A stretch of DNA of 9,407 nucleotides from an uncultured Collinsella sp. (GTDB lineage Bacteria; Actinomycetota; Coriobacteriia; Coriobacteriales; Coriobacteriaceae): the NCBI GenBank assembly GCA_902495945.1, contig CABUZD010000065.1:1-9407 (forward strand), given 5' to 3'. Every line of letters starts with the position of its first letter. Position 1 is the stretch's first letter. Shown in pieces: positions 1 to 6,185 of the stretch. The position numbers and the translations under genes are program-made. The notes under the pieces are model-generated. The model was not told the DNA's origin. It was given only the letters and a program-made list of their open reading frames with translations, and made no database searches.

Positions 1-484
1 CAAGGTCACCATCGATACTGACTATCTGGGCGCCCGCGAGCAGGTGCGCGACTTTAACTACGAGCTGCGCCACCGCGGTCGCAAGACCGAGTGCGAGATC
101 GACGCCAACGGCGTGCTGACCGGCACGTCCAAGAAGGTCTACCGCGGCACCATCGACCTCGTGCACGGCTGCAAGGGTGCAACCGGCACCGAGCGCGAGA
201 CGGTGCTTTTGGCCAACAAGGGCGTCGACAACAAGACCGTTCCCGTCATTCTCTGCGACGAGGACGACGTCGCCGGCAACCACGGCGCCACGATCGGCCA
301 CGTCCGCGACGAGCAACTGTTCTATCTCGCCTGCCGCGGCCTTGACCAAAACGCCGCCGAGGACCTGTTCATTCGCGCCAAGCTGGAGGACGCCGCGCTT
401 TCCGCCACCGACGAGCGCACCCGCGCAGCCGTCGTCCGCTTGGGCAACAACCTGATCGACAACTTTGAAGAGGAGCTCGCATGA
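1..484 (+). CDS. sufD: SufD, Fe-S cluster assembly scaffold subunit (3' part only)
   Basis: This is the last 160 codons of a SufB/SufD-family protein. The frame is open from base 2 and the gene starts upstream of the window. In the SUF pathway SufD works with SufB and the ATPase SufC in the cytoplasmic complex on which Fe-S clusters are built. The visible part has the typical beta-helix C-terminal sequence, including the CEIDANGVLTGTSKKVYRGT stretch and the DDVAGNHGATIG motif. The histidine of GNHGATIG corresponds to the SufD histidine implicated in cluster assembly at the SufB-SufD interface. The LFYLACRGL helix that follows is also typical, and the acidic tail ends EEELA. SufD rather than SufB is favoured because the gene sits directly before sufS and the histidine is kept without the SufB-type cysteine. 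The stop codon overlaps the sufS start as ATGA, which suggests translational coupling. sufC and sufB are expected just upstream but are not visible. Confidence 0.88.
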   Translation, partial: KVTIDTDYLGAREQVRDFNYELRHRGRKTECEIDANGVLTGTSKKVYRGTIDLVHGCKGATGTERETVLLANKGVDNKTVPVILCDEDDVAGNHGATIGHVRDEQLFYLACRGLDQNAAEDLFIRAKLEDAALSATDERTRAAVVRLGNNLIDNFEEELA

Positions 485-1806
485 TCGACACCGAGCACGT
501 TAAATGCGACACCTGTACTGCCCCCGAGCCCATGGAGCTCGACGCCAGCGACGAGGCTTCGCGCGGCTGGCCCACTGTGGACATCGAGACCAACCCCTAC
601 AAGGGCCAGTTTCCTCTGTTCCAGCAGCACCCCGAGATCGCCTTCCTCGATAGCGCCGCCACCGCGCAGCGCCCTGCCTGTGTGCTTGACGCCGAGCGCG
701 ACTTCTATCAGCGCATGAACGCCAACCCCCTGCGCGGCCTGTACTCGCTGTCCGTCGAGGCCACCGACGCTATCGCGAAGGTGCGCCAGCAGATCGCCGA
801 CCTCATCGGCGCTTCCCAGGCCAACGAAATCGTCTTCACCCGCAACACGAGCGAGTCGCTCAACCTGGTCGCCAAGAGCTTTGCACCCACGGTGCTCGAG
901 CCCGGTGACGAGGTCGTCATCACCATCATGGAGCACCACTCCAACCTGATCCCGTGGCAGCAGGTCTGCCGCGAGACCGGCGCCAAGCTCGTCTACCTCT
1001 ACCCCACCAAGACCGGCCTGCTCACCACCGAGGAGGTTCTTGCCAAGGTGGGTCCCAAGACCAAGATCCTGGCCGTGGGACAGGTCTCCAACGTGCTGGG
1101 CGTCGAGAACCCGGTCAAGAACCTCGGCAAGCTCGTGCACAAGTACGGCGGCTATCTGGTCGTCGACGGTGCGCAGTCGCTGCCGCACATGCCGGTCAAC
1201 GTGGCCGACCTGGGCGCCGACTTCTTTGCCTTTAGCGCGCACAAGGCCATGGGCCCCATGGGCATCGGCGTGCTGTGGGGCAAGATGGACCTGCTCAACG
1301 CCATGCCGCCCATGCTCACCGGCGGCGAGATGATCGATTCGGTCACCGAGCAGGACGCCGTCTGGGCTCCCGTCCCCGAGAAGTTCGAGGCCGGCACGCA
1401 GGACGCCGCCGGCATCTTCGCCACGGGCGCGGCACTTGACTACCTGGTTAACACCGTGGGTTACGAGAACATTCAGGCCCGCGAGCAGGCACTCGTCCAC
1501 TACCTGATGGGCGAGCTCATGCAGCTCGACTTTGTCCAGATCATCGGCTCCATCTATTGGGACAACCATCACGGCGTCGTCAGCTTTAACGTCCGCGGCG
1601 TCCACCCGCACGATGTCGCGAGCATCATGGACATGGACGGCGTCTGCATCCGCGCCGGCCACCACTGCGCGCAGCCGCTGCTCACCTGGCTGGGCGTCGA
1701 GAACCTTGCCTGCTGCCGCGCCAGTGTGGCCTTCTACAATGACAAGGCCGATATCGACAAGTTCATCGCCGGCCTGCATCACGTTTGGAGCACGTTCAAT
1801 GGGTAA
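481..1806 (+). CDS. sufS: SufS, group II cysteine desulfurase
   Basis: A 441-residue PLP-dependent class V aminotransferase-fold protein. It takes sulfur from cysteine as an enzyme-bound persulfide, giving alanine, and hands it to SufU. The PLP lysine is K255 in FSAHKAMGPMGIG. The cofactor Asp/Gln segment is VVDGAQS (227-233), TRNTSESLN lies near 120-128, and EHHSN at 151-155. The persulfide cysteine is C396 in RAGHHCAQPLL, the SufS-type short active-site loop. The start is set by AGGAG at 471-475, five bases before the ATG that overlaps the sufD stop. The protein is longer than the usual ~405-410 residues. About 45 residues precede the normal N-terminus and contain a C-D-T-C pair (C9, C12) and an acidic stretch. 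The reading frame is intact throughout. Its 3' end overlaps sufU by 8 bases. SufS is more likely than the sulfur-mobilising paralogue CsdA because of the operon context. Confidence 0.95.
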   Translation: MIDTEHVKCDTCTAPEPMELDASDEASRGWPTVDIETNPYKGQFPLFQQHPEIAFLDSAATAQRPACVLDAERDFYQRMNANPLRGLYSLSVEATDAIAKVRQQIADLIGASQANEIVFTRNTSESLNLVAKSFAPTVLEPGDEVVITIMEHHSNLIPWQQVCRETGAKLVYLYPTKTGLLTTEEVLAKVGPKTKILAVGQVSNVLGVENPVKNLGKLVHKYGGYLVVDGAQSLPHMPVNVADLGADFFAFSAHKAMGPMGIGVLWGKMDLLNAMPPMLTGGEMIDSVTEQDAVWAPVPEKFEAGTQDAAGIFATGAALDYLVNTVGYENIQAREQALVHYLMGELMQLDFVQIIGSIYWDNHHGVVSFNVRGVHPHDVASIMDMDGVCIRAGHHCAQPLLTWLGVENLACCRASVAFYNDKADIDKFIAGLHHVWSTFNG

Positions 1807-2233
1807 TCTGTACACCTCCACCACGTTTATGGAGCACAACTCGCACCCCGACTACAAGTACGAGATGGATGCCCCCACGCACGAGCACGACGGCATCAAC
1901 CCTAGCTGTGGCGATGAACTCACCTTGCAGCTGCGTGTCGAGAACGATGTAATCGAGGAGGCCTCGTTTACCGGGCACGGCTGCGCCATCAGCCAGGCCA
2001 GCGCCGACATCATGGCCGACCTCATCACCGGCGAGACGGTCGAGGAAGCACGTCGTCTGGCAGGGCTTTTCCTCGCCATGATCCGTGGCGAGCAGCTCTC
2101 CGAGGAAGACCTGGAAGACCTAGACGAGGCCGCCCAGCTCCAGGACATCTCGCACATGCCCGCCCGCGTCAAGTGCGCCGAGCTCGCCTGGCGCACCCTC
2201 GACGGCATGCTCGAGGGACAAGCTAACCAGTAG
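1799..2233 (+). CDS. sufU: SufU, zinc-dependent sulfur acceptor for SufS
   Basis: A 144-residue protein of the IscU/SufU fold. In Gram-positive bacteria SufU uses a zinc site to accept persulfide sulfur from SufS and pass it to the SufBCD scaffold. The three metal-ligand cysteines are present: C37 in NPSCGDE, C62 in GHGCAISQAS and C126 in ARVKCAELAW. The conserved aspartate D39 two residues after the first cysteine is present too. The ~20-residue insertion between the second and third cysteines (GETVEEARRLAGLFLAMIRG and the acidic segment after it) is typical of SufU and absent from IscU. The start ATG lies inside the last codons of sufS (8-base overlap) and is preceded by GGAG at 1787-1790. 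It is the last gene of the operon and is followed within 35 bases by a terminator. Confidence 0.95.
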   Translation: MGNLYTSTTFMEHNSHPDYKYEMDAPTHEHDGINPSCGDELTLQLRVENDVIEEASFTGHGCAISQASADIMADLITGETVEEARRLAGLFLAMIRGEQLSEEDLEDLDEAAQLQDISHMPARVKCAELAWRTLDGMLEGQANQ

Positions 2234-2265
2234 CGTATGCTCCGAATCCAAGGTTTTTGATTGCC

Positions 2266-2296
2266 GAGCCGCCCGATACGGGCGGCTCTGTTTTTC
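2266..2296 (+). terminator. Rho-independent terminator of the suf operon
   Basis: A perfect 10-bp GC-rich stem (2266-2275 with 2279-2288) closes a three-base ATA loop (or 9 bp with a five-base loop) and is followed by TGTTTTTCC. It lies 33 bases after the sufU stop, so it should end the suf transcript. Confidence 0.9.
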
Positions 2297-2434
2297 CTAA
2301 TGAGCACGAACACACAAAATCAGCGCGTCCGGCGCCCCGTCTGTCATTTACCACACAGCAGACGCGAACACGGGCGTTTTCCACAGCACCAAAGGCCTGC
2401 GGCAGGGCCCCGGACCCGCCAAGCAAAACGCCAA

Positions 2435-2486
2435 GTCCCGTTCTGCTGAGCTCCGACTCGCTTCGCGCCTGCAGCAGAAGGGTCCC
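2435..2486. repeat. Hairpin with 8-bp arms, flanked by GTCCC direct repeats
   Basis: The arms TTCTGCTG (2441-2448) and CAGCAGAA (2472-2479) are perfectly complementary around a 23-nt loop rich in CG dinucleotides. GTCCC occurs on each side in direct orientation (2435-2439 and 2482-2486). There is no T-run on either strand, so it does not look like a terminator. It might be a REP-like extragenic palindrome or a small insertion with a 5-bp target duplication. Only one copy is visible here. Confidence 0.4.
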
Positions 2487-2553
2487 ATAGGATGCGGCGT
2501 GCATTTTTGCGAGTATTCAGCACGCCAAGCTGTATGTATACGCATCGAAAGCG

Positions 2554-2808
2554 TTAATCAACGTCTCCAGGCGCATATATATTGTGTTTTAGAGCAAGCA
2601 TCACGGTCTCAGGGATCACATACATGCGCTTCGGAGGCGCATCGGAAGGCATAAATAGCTTCGGAACCCGTATGTTGTAAGATTGCGGCAGTGCCGACAG
2701 CACCACGATGCTGAAAACTCCGTTTTTTGCACGGCGCAGACGGGGGTAGGCACGGGCAAACCCGGACTGAGCTGTTATTTTATGCAAGATGACGATTGTT
2801 CTATGCAT
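2554..2808 (-). other. Doubtful small ORF, possible gene remnant
   Basis: An 84-codon frame on the minus strand, downstream of the transposase and in the same direction. Its translation has a protein-like composition, with patches ARAYPRLRRAKNGVFS and PKRMYVIPETVMLALKHN, but no family is recognised. There is no Shine-Dalgarno sequence before the ATG at 2806-2808. The frame stays open further upstream toward the end of the transposase, so the true start, if any, is uncertain. Just before its stop, another frame continues with a short protein-like tail (LETLINAFDAYTYSLAC) ending near 2506, which could mean a frameshift. It may be a decayed gene, part of a repeated intergenic element, or chance. 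Confidence 0.2.
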
Positions 2809-2891
2809 ATTAAGAAGTGCAGTTACCGTACCAAGCTTTTGAACGCTGGTTGCGGCGTATGGACGACCCCAGCTGCGGTGAACAGGCGACC

Positions 2892-3703
2892 TTACATCAC
2901 GTTTCCGCCAGCCCGCATCGCCGTTCGCGCGCGGGCGCGCACGATACGAGAGACGGTACTTTTGCCAATCCCGGTATACCGCTCAATCTGGCGCACCGTA
3001 AAGCCGGCATTGTTCAATCCAACAATAACGGTATCGCGCTGCGCCGGCGGTGCAGTTTTAACCCCATTGAGCGGAACCCCGAGGCTCTTCGCCATCTTGT
3101 CGGCAAAGGCGTGGCGTTCCCACTCTGTCTCTTTCATATCGCACAGCGCCGGCTCGCTACCGTCGGGCGTCGAAAGCGAATAGGCAGCAAAGGCCTCGGC
3201 AGAACCAAAAAGCTCAAGCACGCAAGAAGGATCGCAAAATCCCCTCGTGGCATCTGCCGCATCACTGTCGTAAGCGCGCAGATGCTCCGCAAAGCTGCTC
3301 CAGGGATAACGCTCGATTAGGCTAACGCCCACCTCCTGCGGATCAGCGTGTACAGAGCGAATAGCCTCCATCACCTGCCAGTCGGTATCGAGCGAGCGCC
3401 GGTCAAAACGGTTCTGGAACAGATGGCCTGTGCGCCCATGCGCTTATTGAACCGCCGCGCGTACGTCAAAAGCAGCCGGTGCATCGCCGCGCTCATCCTG
3501 TCCTCGTAATCTGCAAGCACCAAATGCACGTGATTGCCCATAAGGCACCAGGCGATAACCGTCACACCCTCCTCGCGGCAGCACTCGCGCATCAGCTCCA
3601 AAAACTCCCACCGGTCGTCATCGCCCTCAAAGATGAGCCGCTTGCCCGTACCGCGGGCACAGACATGGTAAAAGCCGGTAACCGTTCTCCAAACGCGCTG
3701 CAT
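2892..3703 (-). pseudogene. REP-associated-type (Y1/HUH) transposase, frameshifted
   Basis: A single-strand transposase of the IS200-like Y1 family, REP-associated branch, split between two frames. The start at 3703 is supported by GAAGGGAG just upstream. The first ~90 codons give FYHVCARGTGKRLIF and the metal-binding HUH motif GNHVHLVL (H58, H60). Frame 1 then runs into a stop at 3371. The other frame, before its first ATG, reads GHLFQNRFDRRS, a hallmark of this family, and continues YPWSSFAEH to a C-terminal helix-turn-helix-like segment (FTVRQIERYTGIGKSTVSR) and a stop at 2892. Restoring one base near 3431-3436 gives 813 bases, or 270 residues, a normal length. At the position of the catalytic tyrosine in the usual YIHxNP motif this copy has SVHADP. 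Frameshift plus missing tyrosine point to an inactive copy. A sequencing error could explain the frameshift but not the tyrosine change. Confidence 0.85.
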
Positions 3704-4007
3704 GGCGCTCCCTTCGCCGGGATCTGCTTGCCATCCAATACAGCACGATTGAAGCGTGCCATCAAAACATTCACGCAAAACAATACACTCGCGCGGCCAA
3801 AGGCAGTAATCAGGCGGCGAACGGCACCGTTGCAACAGCTCAACCCCCGCAATGCTTACAAGAGCTGACCAATAGCTTGCCAAAGACGGACCCCCTCTAC
3901 GGAAGTTCGCGACCACAGAACATAGAGTTAAACCGTTTCAATTAAAACTTCCGGACTTCTCGCTACGAAAACTGAGCCGTTCGCCGAATATTCCGTGCAT
4001 TTCGCGG

Positions 4008-4013
4008 TATTAT
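4008..4013 (+). promoter_or_regulatory. Probable -10 element for the scaffold/GGGtGRT operon
   Basis: TATTAT (5 of 6 to the sigma-70 consensus) lies in a local AT-rich spot about 94 bases before the start codon at 4107. No good -35 box lies at 16-18 bases spacing. The promoter may therefore need an activator, or the true promoter may be elsewhere. GAATATTC at 3986-3993 is an 8-bp palindrome in the -35 area. Confidence 0.4.
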
Positions 4014-4020
4014 AGGGGCT

Positions 4021-4106
4021 GCATGTCATGTCCCTTTCGAAGGGTCGCCCGGCAATCGCCAGCCACGACCCCCAGACGGGACGCCAACACGATAGAGAGG
4101 AGAGGC
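4021..4106 (+). promoter_or_regulatory. Structured 5' leader, possible alternative hairpins
   Basis: If transcription starts near 4020, the mRNA has a leader of ~87 nt. CCCTT (4032-4036) can pair with AAGGG (4040-4044). Alternatively GGGTCG (4042-4047) can pair with CGACCC (4066-4071) around an inner GGC/GCC stem (4051-4053 with 4058-4060). The two share GGG at 4042-4044 and cannot form together. No known riboswitch class is recognised. A purine-rich ribosome binding site, GAGAGGAGAGG (4095-4105), follows. Confidence 0.25.
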
Positions 4107-4841
4107 ATGCAGTACTCACAGGAAGTGGAGAACATGTGCCCCGTTGCCAAGGGTGCATACCACGGCCCCGCACCCATCCCCGAGGAGGGCAAGTGGGTCC
4201 AGGCTAAGGAGATTTCCGACATCTCCGGTCTTACGCACGGTGTGGGTTGGTGCGCACCCCAGCAGGGCGCCTGCAAGCTCACGCTGAACGTCAAGGACGG
4301 CATCATCGAGGAGGCCCTCGTTGAGACCATCGGCTGCTCGGGCATGACCCACTCTGCCGCCATGGCTTCCGAGATTCTTCCCGGTAAGACCATCCTCGAG
4401 GCCCTCAACACCGACCTCGTCTGCGACGCCATCAACGTTGCTATGCGCGAGATTTTCCTGCAGATCGTTTACGGCCGCAGCCAGACCGCGTTCTCCGAGG
4501 GCGGCCTGCCCGTGGGCGCCTCCCTCGACGACCTCGGCAAGGGCCTTCGCTCTCAGGTCGGCACCATGTTCGGCACCAAGGCCAAGGGCGCTCGTTACCT
4601 CGAGCTCGCTCAGGGCTACGTCACTCGCATGGCTCTCAACGACAAGAACGAGATCATCGCATTCGAGTTCCTGAACCTCGGCAAGTTCACCGACGCCGTC
4701 AAGGCCGGCAAGACCCCCGAGGAGGCCATCGCTGGCGCTATGGGCCACTATGGTCAGTGGGAGAACGCTGCCAAGTACATCGACCCGCGCACCGACGAGG
4801 AGACTCACTCCGTCGCCAGCGTGTTCCCGGTTCACGAGTAG
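4107..4841 (+). CDS. IscU/NifU-N-like Fe-S scaffold protein with extra C-terminal half
   Basis: A 244-residue cytoplasmic protein. Residues ~45-120 resemble the IscU/NifU N-terminal domain: GACKLTLNVKDGIIEEALVE, then TIGCSGMTHSAAMASEIL and PGKTILEAL. Cysteines are C11, C49, C56, C77 and C106. C77 matches the second IscU ligand and C106 plausibly the third. The usual first-ligand motif with its aspartate (CGD) is replaced by WCAPQQGAC. IscU and SufU are about 130-145 residues, so ~120 residues are extra. They contain no cysteine and appear to echo the first half (RMALNDKNEIIAFEF, GKTPEEAI). The ATG at 4107 is chosen for the strong purine-rich site just before it; an earlier in-frame ATG at 4023 has none. 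It lies 18 bases upstream of the GGGtGRT gene, so both are probably one operon. All lysines are AAG. The family is annotated as Fe-S scaffold by homology; the biochemical role of this subtype is not known to me. Confidence 0.85.
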   Translation: MQYSQEVENMCPVAKGAYHGPAPIPEEGKWVQAKEISDISGLTHGVGWCAPQQGACKLTLNVKDGIIEEALVETIGCSGMTHSAAMASEILPGKTILEALNTDLVCDAINVAMREIFLQIVYGRSQTAFSEGGLPVGASLDDLGKGLRSQVGTMFGTKAKGARYLELAQGYVTRMALNDKNEIIAFEFLNLGKFTDAVKAGKTPEEAIAGAMGHYGQWENAAKYIDPRTDEETHSVASVFPVHE

Positions 4842-4859
4842 AAAGGGAGGGAAATAACT

Positions 4860-5864
4860 ATGACTGTTACGTTCGAAGGTTACGAGCGCCGCGCTGACAA
4901 GATCAACAAGTGCCTCGCCGACAACGGCATCGCCTCCCTCGAGGAAGCTCTGCAGATCTGCACCGACAAGGGCTTCAACCCGCGTGAGATCGTCAACAAC
5001 ACCCAGTCCATCGCCTTCCAGAACGCCGAGTGGGCCTACACCCTCGGTTGCGCTCTCGCTGTCAAGCGTGGCGCCAAGTCCGCTTCTGAGGCTGCCGCCA
5101 TCATCGGCGAGGGCATCCAGGCCTTCACCGTCCCCGGCTCCGTCGCCGAGGACCGCAAGGTCGGTCTGGGCCACGGCAACCTGGGCGCCATGCTGCTCTC
5201 CGACGACACCGAGTGCTTCGCCTTCCTGGCCGGCCACGAGTCCTTCGCTGCCGCTGAGGGCGCTATCGGCCTGGCTCTGAACGCCAACAAGGCTCGTAAG
5301 AAGCCGCTGCGCGTTATCCTCAACGGTCTGGGCAAGGACGCCGCTCAAATCATCGCCCGCATCAACGGCTTCACCTACGTGAAGACCCAGTTCGACTACT
5401 TCACGGGCGAGCTCAAGGTCGTCGAGACCATCCCCTACTCCGATGGTCCCCGCGCCGCTGTCAACTGCTACGGCGCCGACGACGTCCGCGAGGGCGTTGC
5501 CATCATGTGGCACGAGAACGTCGACATCTCGATTACCGGCAACTCCACCAACCCGACGCGCTTCCAGCACCCCGTCGCTGGCACCTACAAGAAGGAGCGC
5601 CTCGAGGCTGGCAAGAAGTACTTCTCCGTCGCTTCTGGTGGCGGCACTGGCCGTACCCTGCACCCGGACAACATGGGCGCCGGCCCTGCCTCTTACGGCA
5701 TGACCGACACCATGGGTCGTATGCACTCCGACGCCCAGTTCGCCGGTTCTTCCTCCGTGCCTGCGCACGTCGACATGATGGGTCTCATCGGCATGGGCAA
5801 CAACCCCATGGTCGGTGCCACCGTCGCCTGCGCTGTCGCCGTCGAGGAGGCCCTCAAGGCCTAA
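4860..5864 (+). CDS. GGGtGRT-family protein, function unknown
   Basis: A 334-residue soluble protein that carries its family signature GGGTGRT at residues 260-266, followed by LHPDNMGAGPASYGMTDTMG. Other distinctive segments are QNAEWAYTLGCALAVKRGAK (55-73), the EDRKVGLGHGNLGAMLLSDD area (98-116), FLAGHESFAAAEGA (122-135) and a C-terminal VGATVACAVAVEEALK helix. Cysteines are at 18, 34, 64, 119, 203 and 323. There is no signal peptide or membrane segment. A GGGAGGG site (4845-4851) precedes the ATG. The family is known only by its motif, and no reaction has been assigned as far as I know. Its tight pairing with an IscU-like scaffold suggests that it receives, carries or helps build an Fe-S cluster, or that the two form a complex; this is inference. 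All lysine codons are AAG and all asparagine codons I checked are AAC, so high expression is likely. A terminator follows within 40 bases. Confidence 0.9.
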   Translation: MTVTFEGYERRADKINKCLADNGIASLEEALQICTDKGFNPREIVNNTQSIAFQNAEWAYTLGCALAVKRGAKSASEAAAIIGEGIQAFTVPGSVAEDRKVGLGHGNLGAMLLSDDTECFAFLAGHESFAAAEGAIGLALNANKARKKPLRVILNGLGKDAAQIIARINGFTYVKTQFDYFTGELKVVETIPYSDGPRAAVNCYGADDVREGVAIMWHENVDISITGNSTNPTRFQHPVAGTYKKERLEAGKKYFSVASGGGTGRTLHPDNMGAGPASYGMTDTMGRMHSDAQFAGSSSVPAHVDMMGLIGMGNNPMVGATVACAVAVEEALKA

Positions 5865-5899
5865 TCGCGCCCGCGCGATGCTCATATAGTTGAGCTTTG

Positions 5900-5932
5900 G
5901 AGCCGCTATCCACCCGGGTAGCGGCTCTTTTT
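5900..5932 (+). terminator. Rho-independent terminator of the scaffold/GGGtGRT operon
   Basis: The perfect 9-bp stem GAGCCGCTA (5900-5908) with TAGCGGCTC (5919-5927) has a 10-nt loop and is followed by TTTTTC. It lies 36 bases after the GGGtGRT stop codon. Confidence 0.9.
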
Positions 5933-5981
5933 CTTTGCCCCGTCCCAAATTGGTTACTCTTATTAGAAGGTCCGGTATATC

Positions 5982-6048
5982 AGTTGCGGTGAAATAGGGA
6001 CTGAATTACATCCATACAGACCAAAACAGTCCGTATTCCACCGCAACT
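5982..6048. repeat. 67-nt imperfect hairpin, probable dispersed palindromic element
   Basis: A 22-nt left arm (5982-6003, beginning AGTTGCGGTG) and a 22-nt right arm (6027-6048, ending CACCGCAACT) match as inverted repeats at 20 of 22 positions around a 23-nt AT-rich loop. There is no T-run on either strand, and a terminator already ends the upstream operon at 5932. Arm length and near-symmetry are beyond chance. It could be a REP/MITE-like element or a protein-binding or RNA-processing site. Copy number cannot be judged from one window. Confidence 0.7.
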
Positions 6049-6185
6049 TATCAAATGGGCCGACCGAAGTGGCCGAGTCCACCTGACGCCCACCTGCCAT
6101 ATTTGCCCTTTACCGATTTGCCGGGTCTTTGCGGCCCCATTGCCGATCACCCGTGCGACAATGCGCCGGACGAGAAAGGAATCCG

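Larger units (their letters stand above)
2297..2891. other. Gene-poor region between suf terminator and transposase
   Basis: About 600 bases without a convincing gene. Short open frames occur on both strands but lack ribosome binding sites and recognisable motifs. The stretch is more AT-rich from about 2500 to 2850 than the operons on either side. It contains the hairpin at 2435-2486, a short palindrome ATGCGC/GCGCAT (2624-2629 with 2637-2642), and a minus-strand open frame that may be a gene remnant. It sits just downstream of the minus-strand transposase, so it may be the trailing part of a decayed mobile element. No second transposase end was identified. Confidence 0.5.
3704..4106. other. 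Intergenic region between divergent transposase and scaffold genes
   Basis: About 400 bases without a supported gene. The transposase frame extends upstream to 3916 on the minus strand, but that part lacks family motifs and the better start is at 3703. A small hairpin GCACG/CGTGC (3743-3747 with 3755-3759) precedes the transposase. CGGAAGTT (3900-3907) is inverted as AACTTCCG at 3946-3953 across a 38-base AT-rich interval. The right end holds the likely -10 element and leader of the scaffold/GGGtGRT unit. Confidence 0.5.

Noticed and set aside
322..1839. Long minus-strand open frame opposite sufD and sufS
   Set aside because: It mirrors the codon bias of sufS on the other strand, has no family motifs and no ribosome site. 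The plus-strand genes are certain.
2223..2504. Minus-strand 93-codon frame starting at 2504
   Set aside because: It runs through the suf terminator and into the end of sufU on the other strand, has no Shine-Dalgarno sequence and no recognisable family.
3704..3916. N-terminal extension of the transposase frame
   Set aside because: The 71 extra codons lack family similarity, and the ATG at 3703 has a good ribosome binding site and matches the usual N-terminus.
4116..5948. Minus-strand open frame of 610 codons opposite the scaffold and GGGtGRT genes
   Set aside because: Its low-complexity Val/Gly/Asp/Leu-rich translation is typical of antisense to strongly biased high-GC genes. It crosses the operon terminator and lacks motifs.
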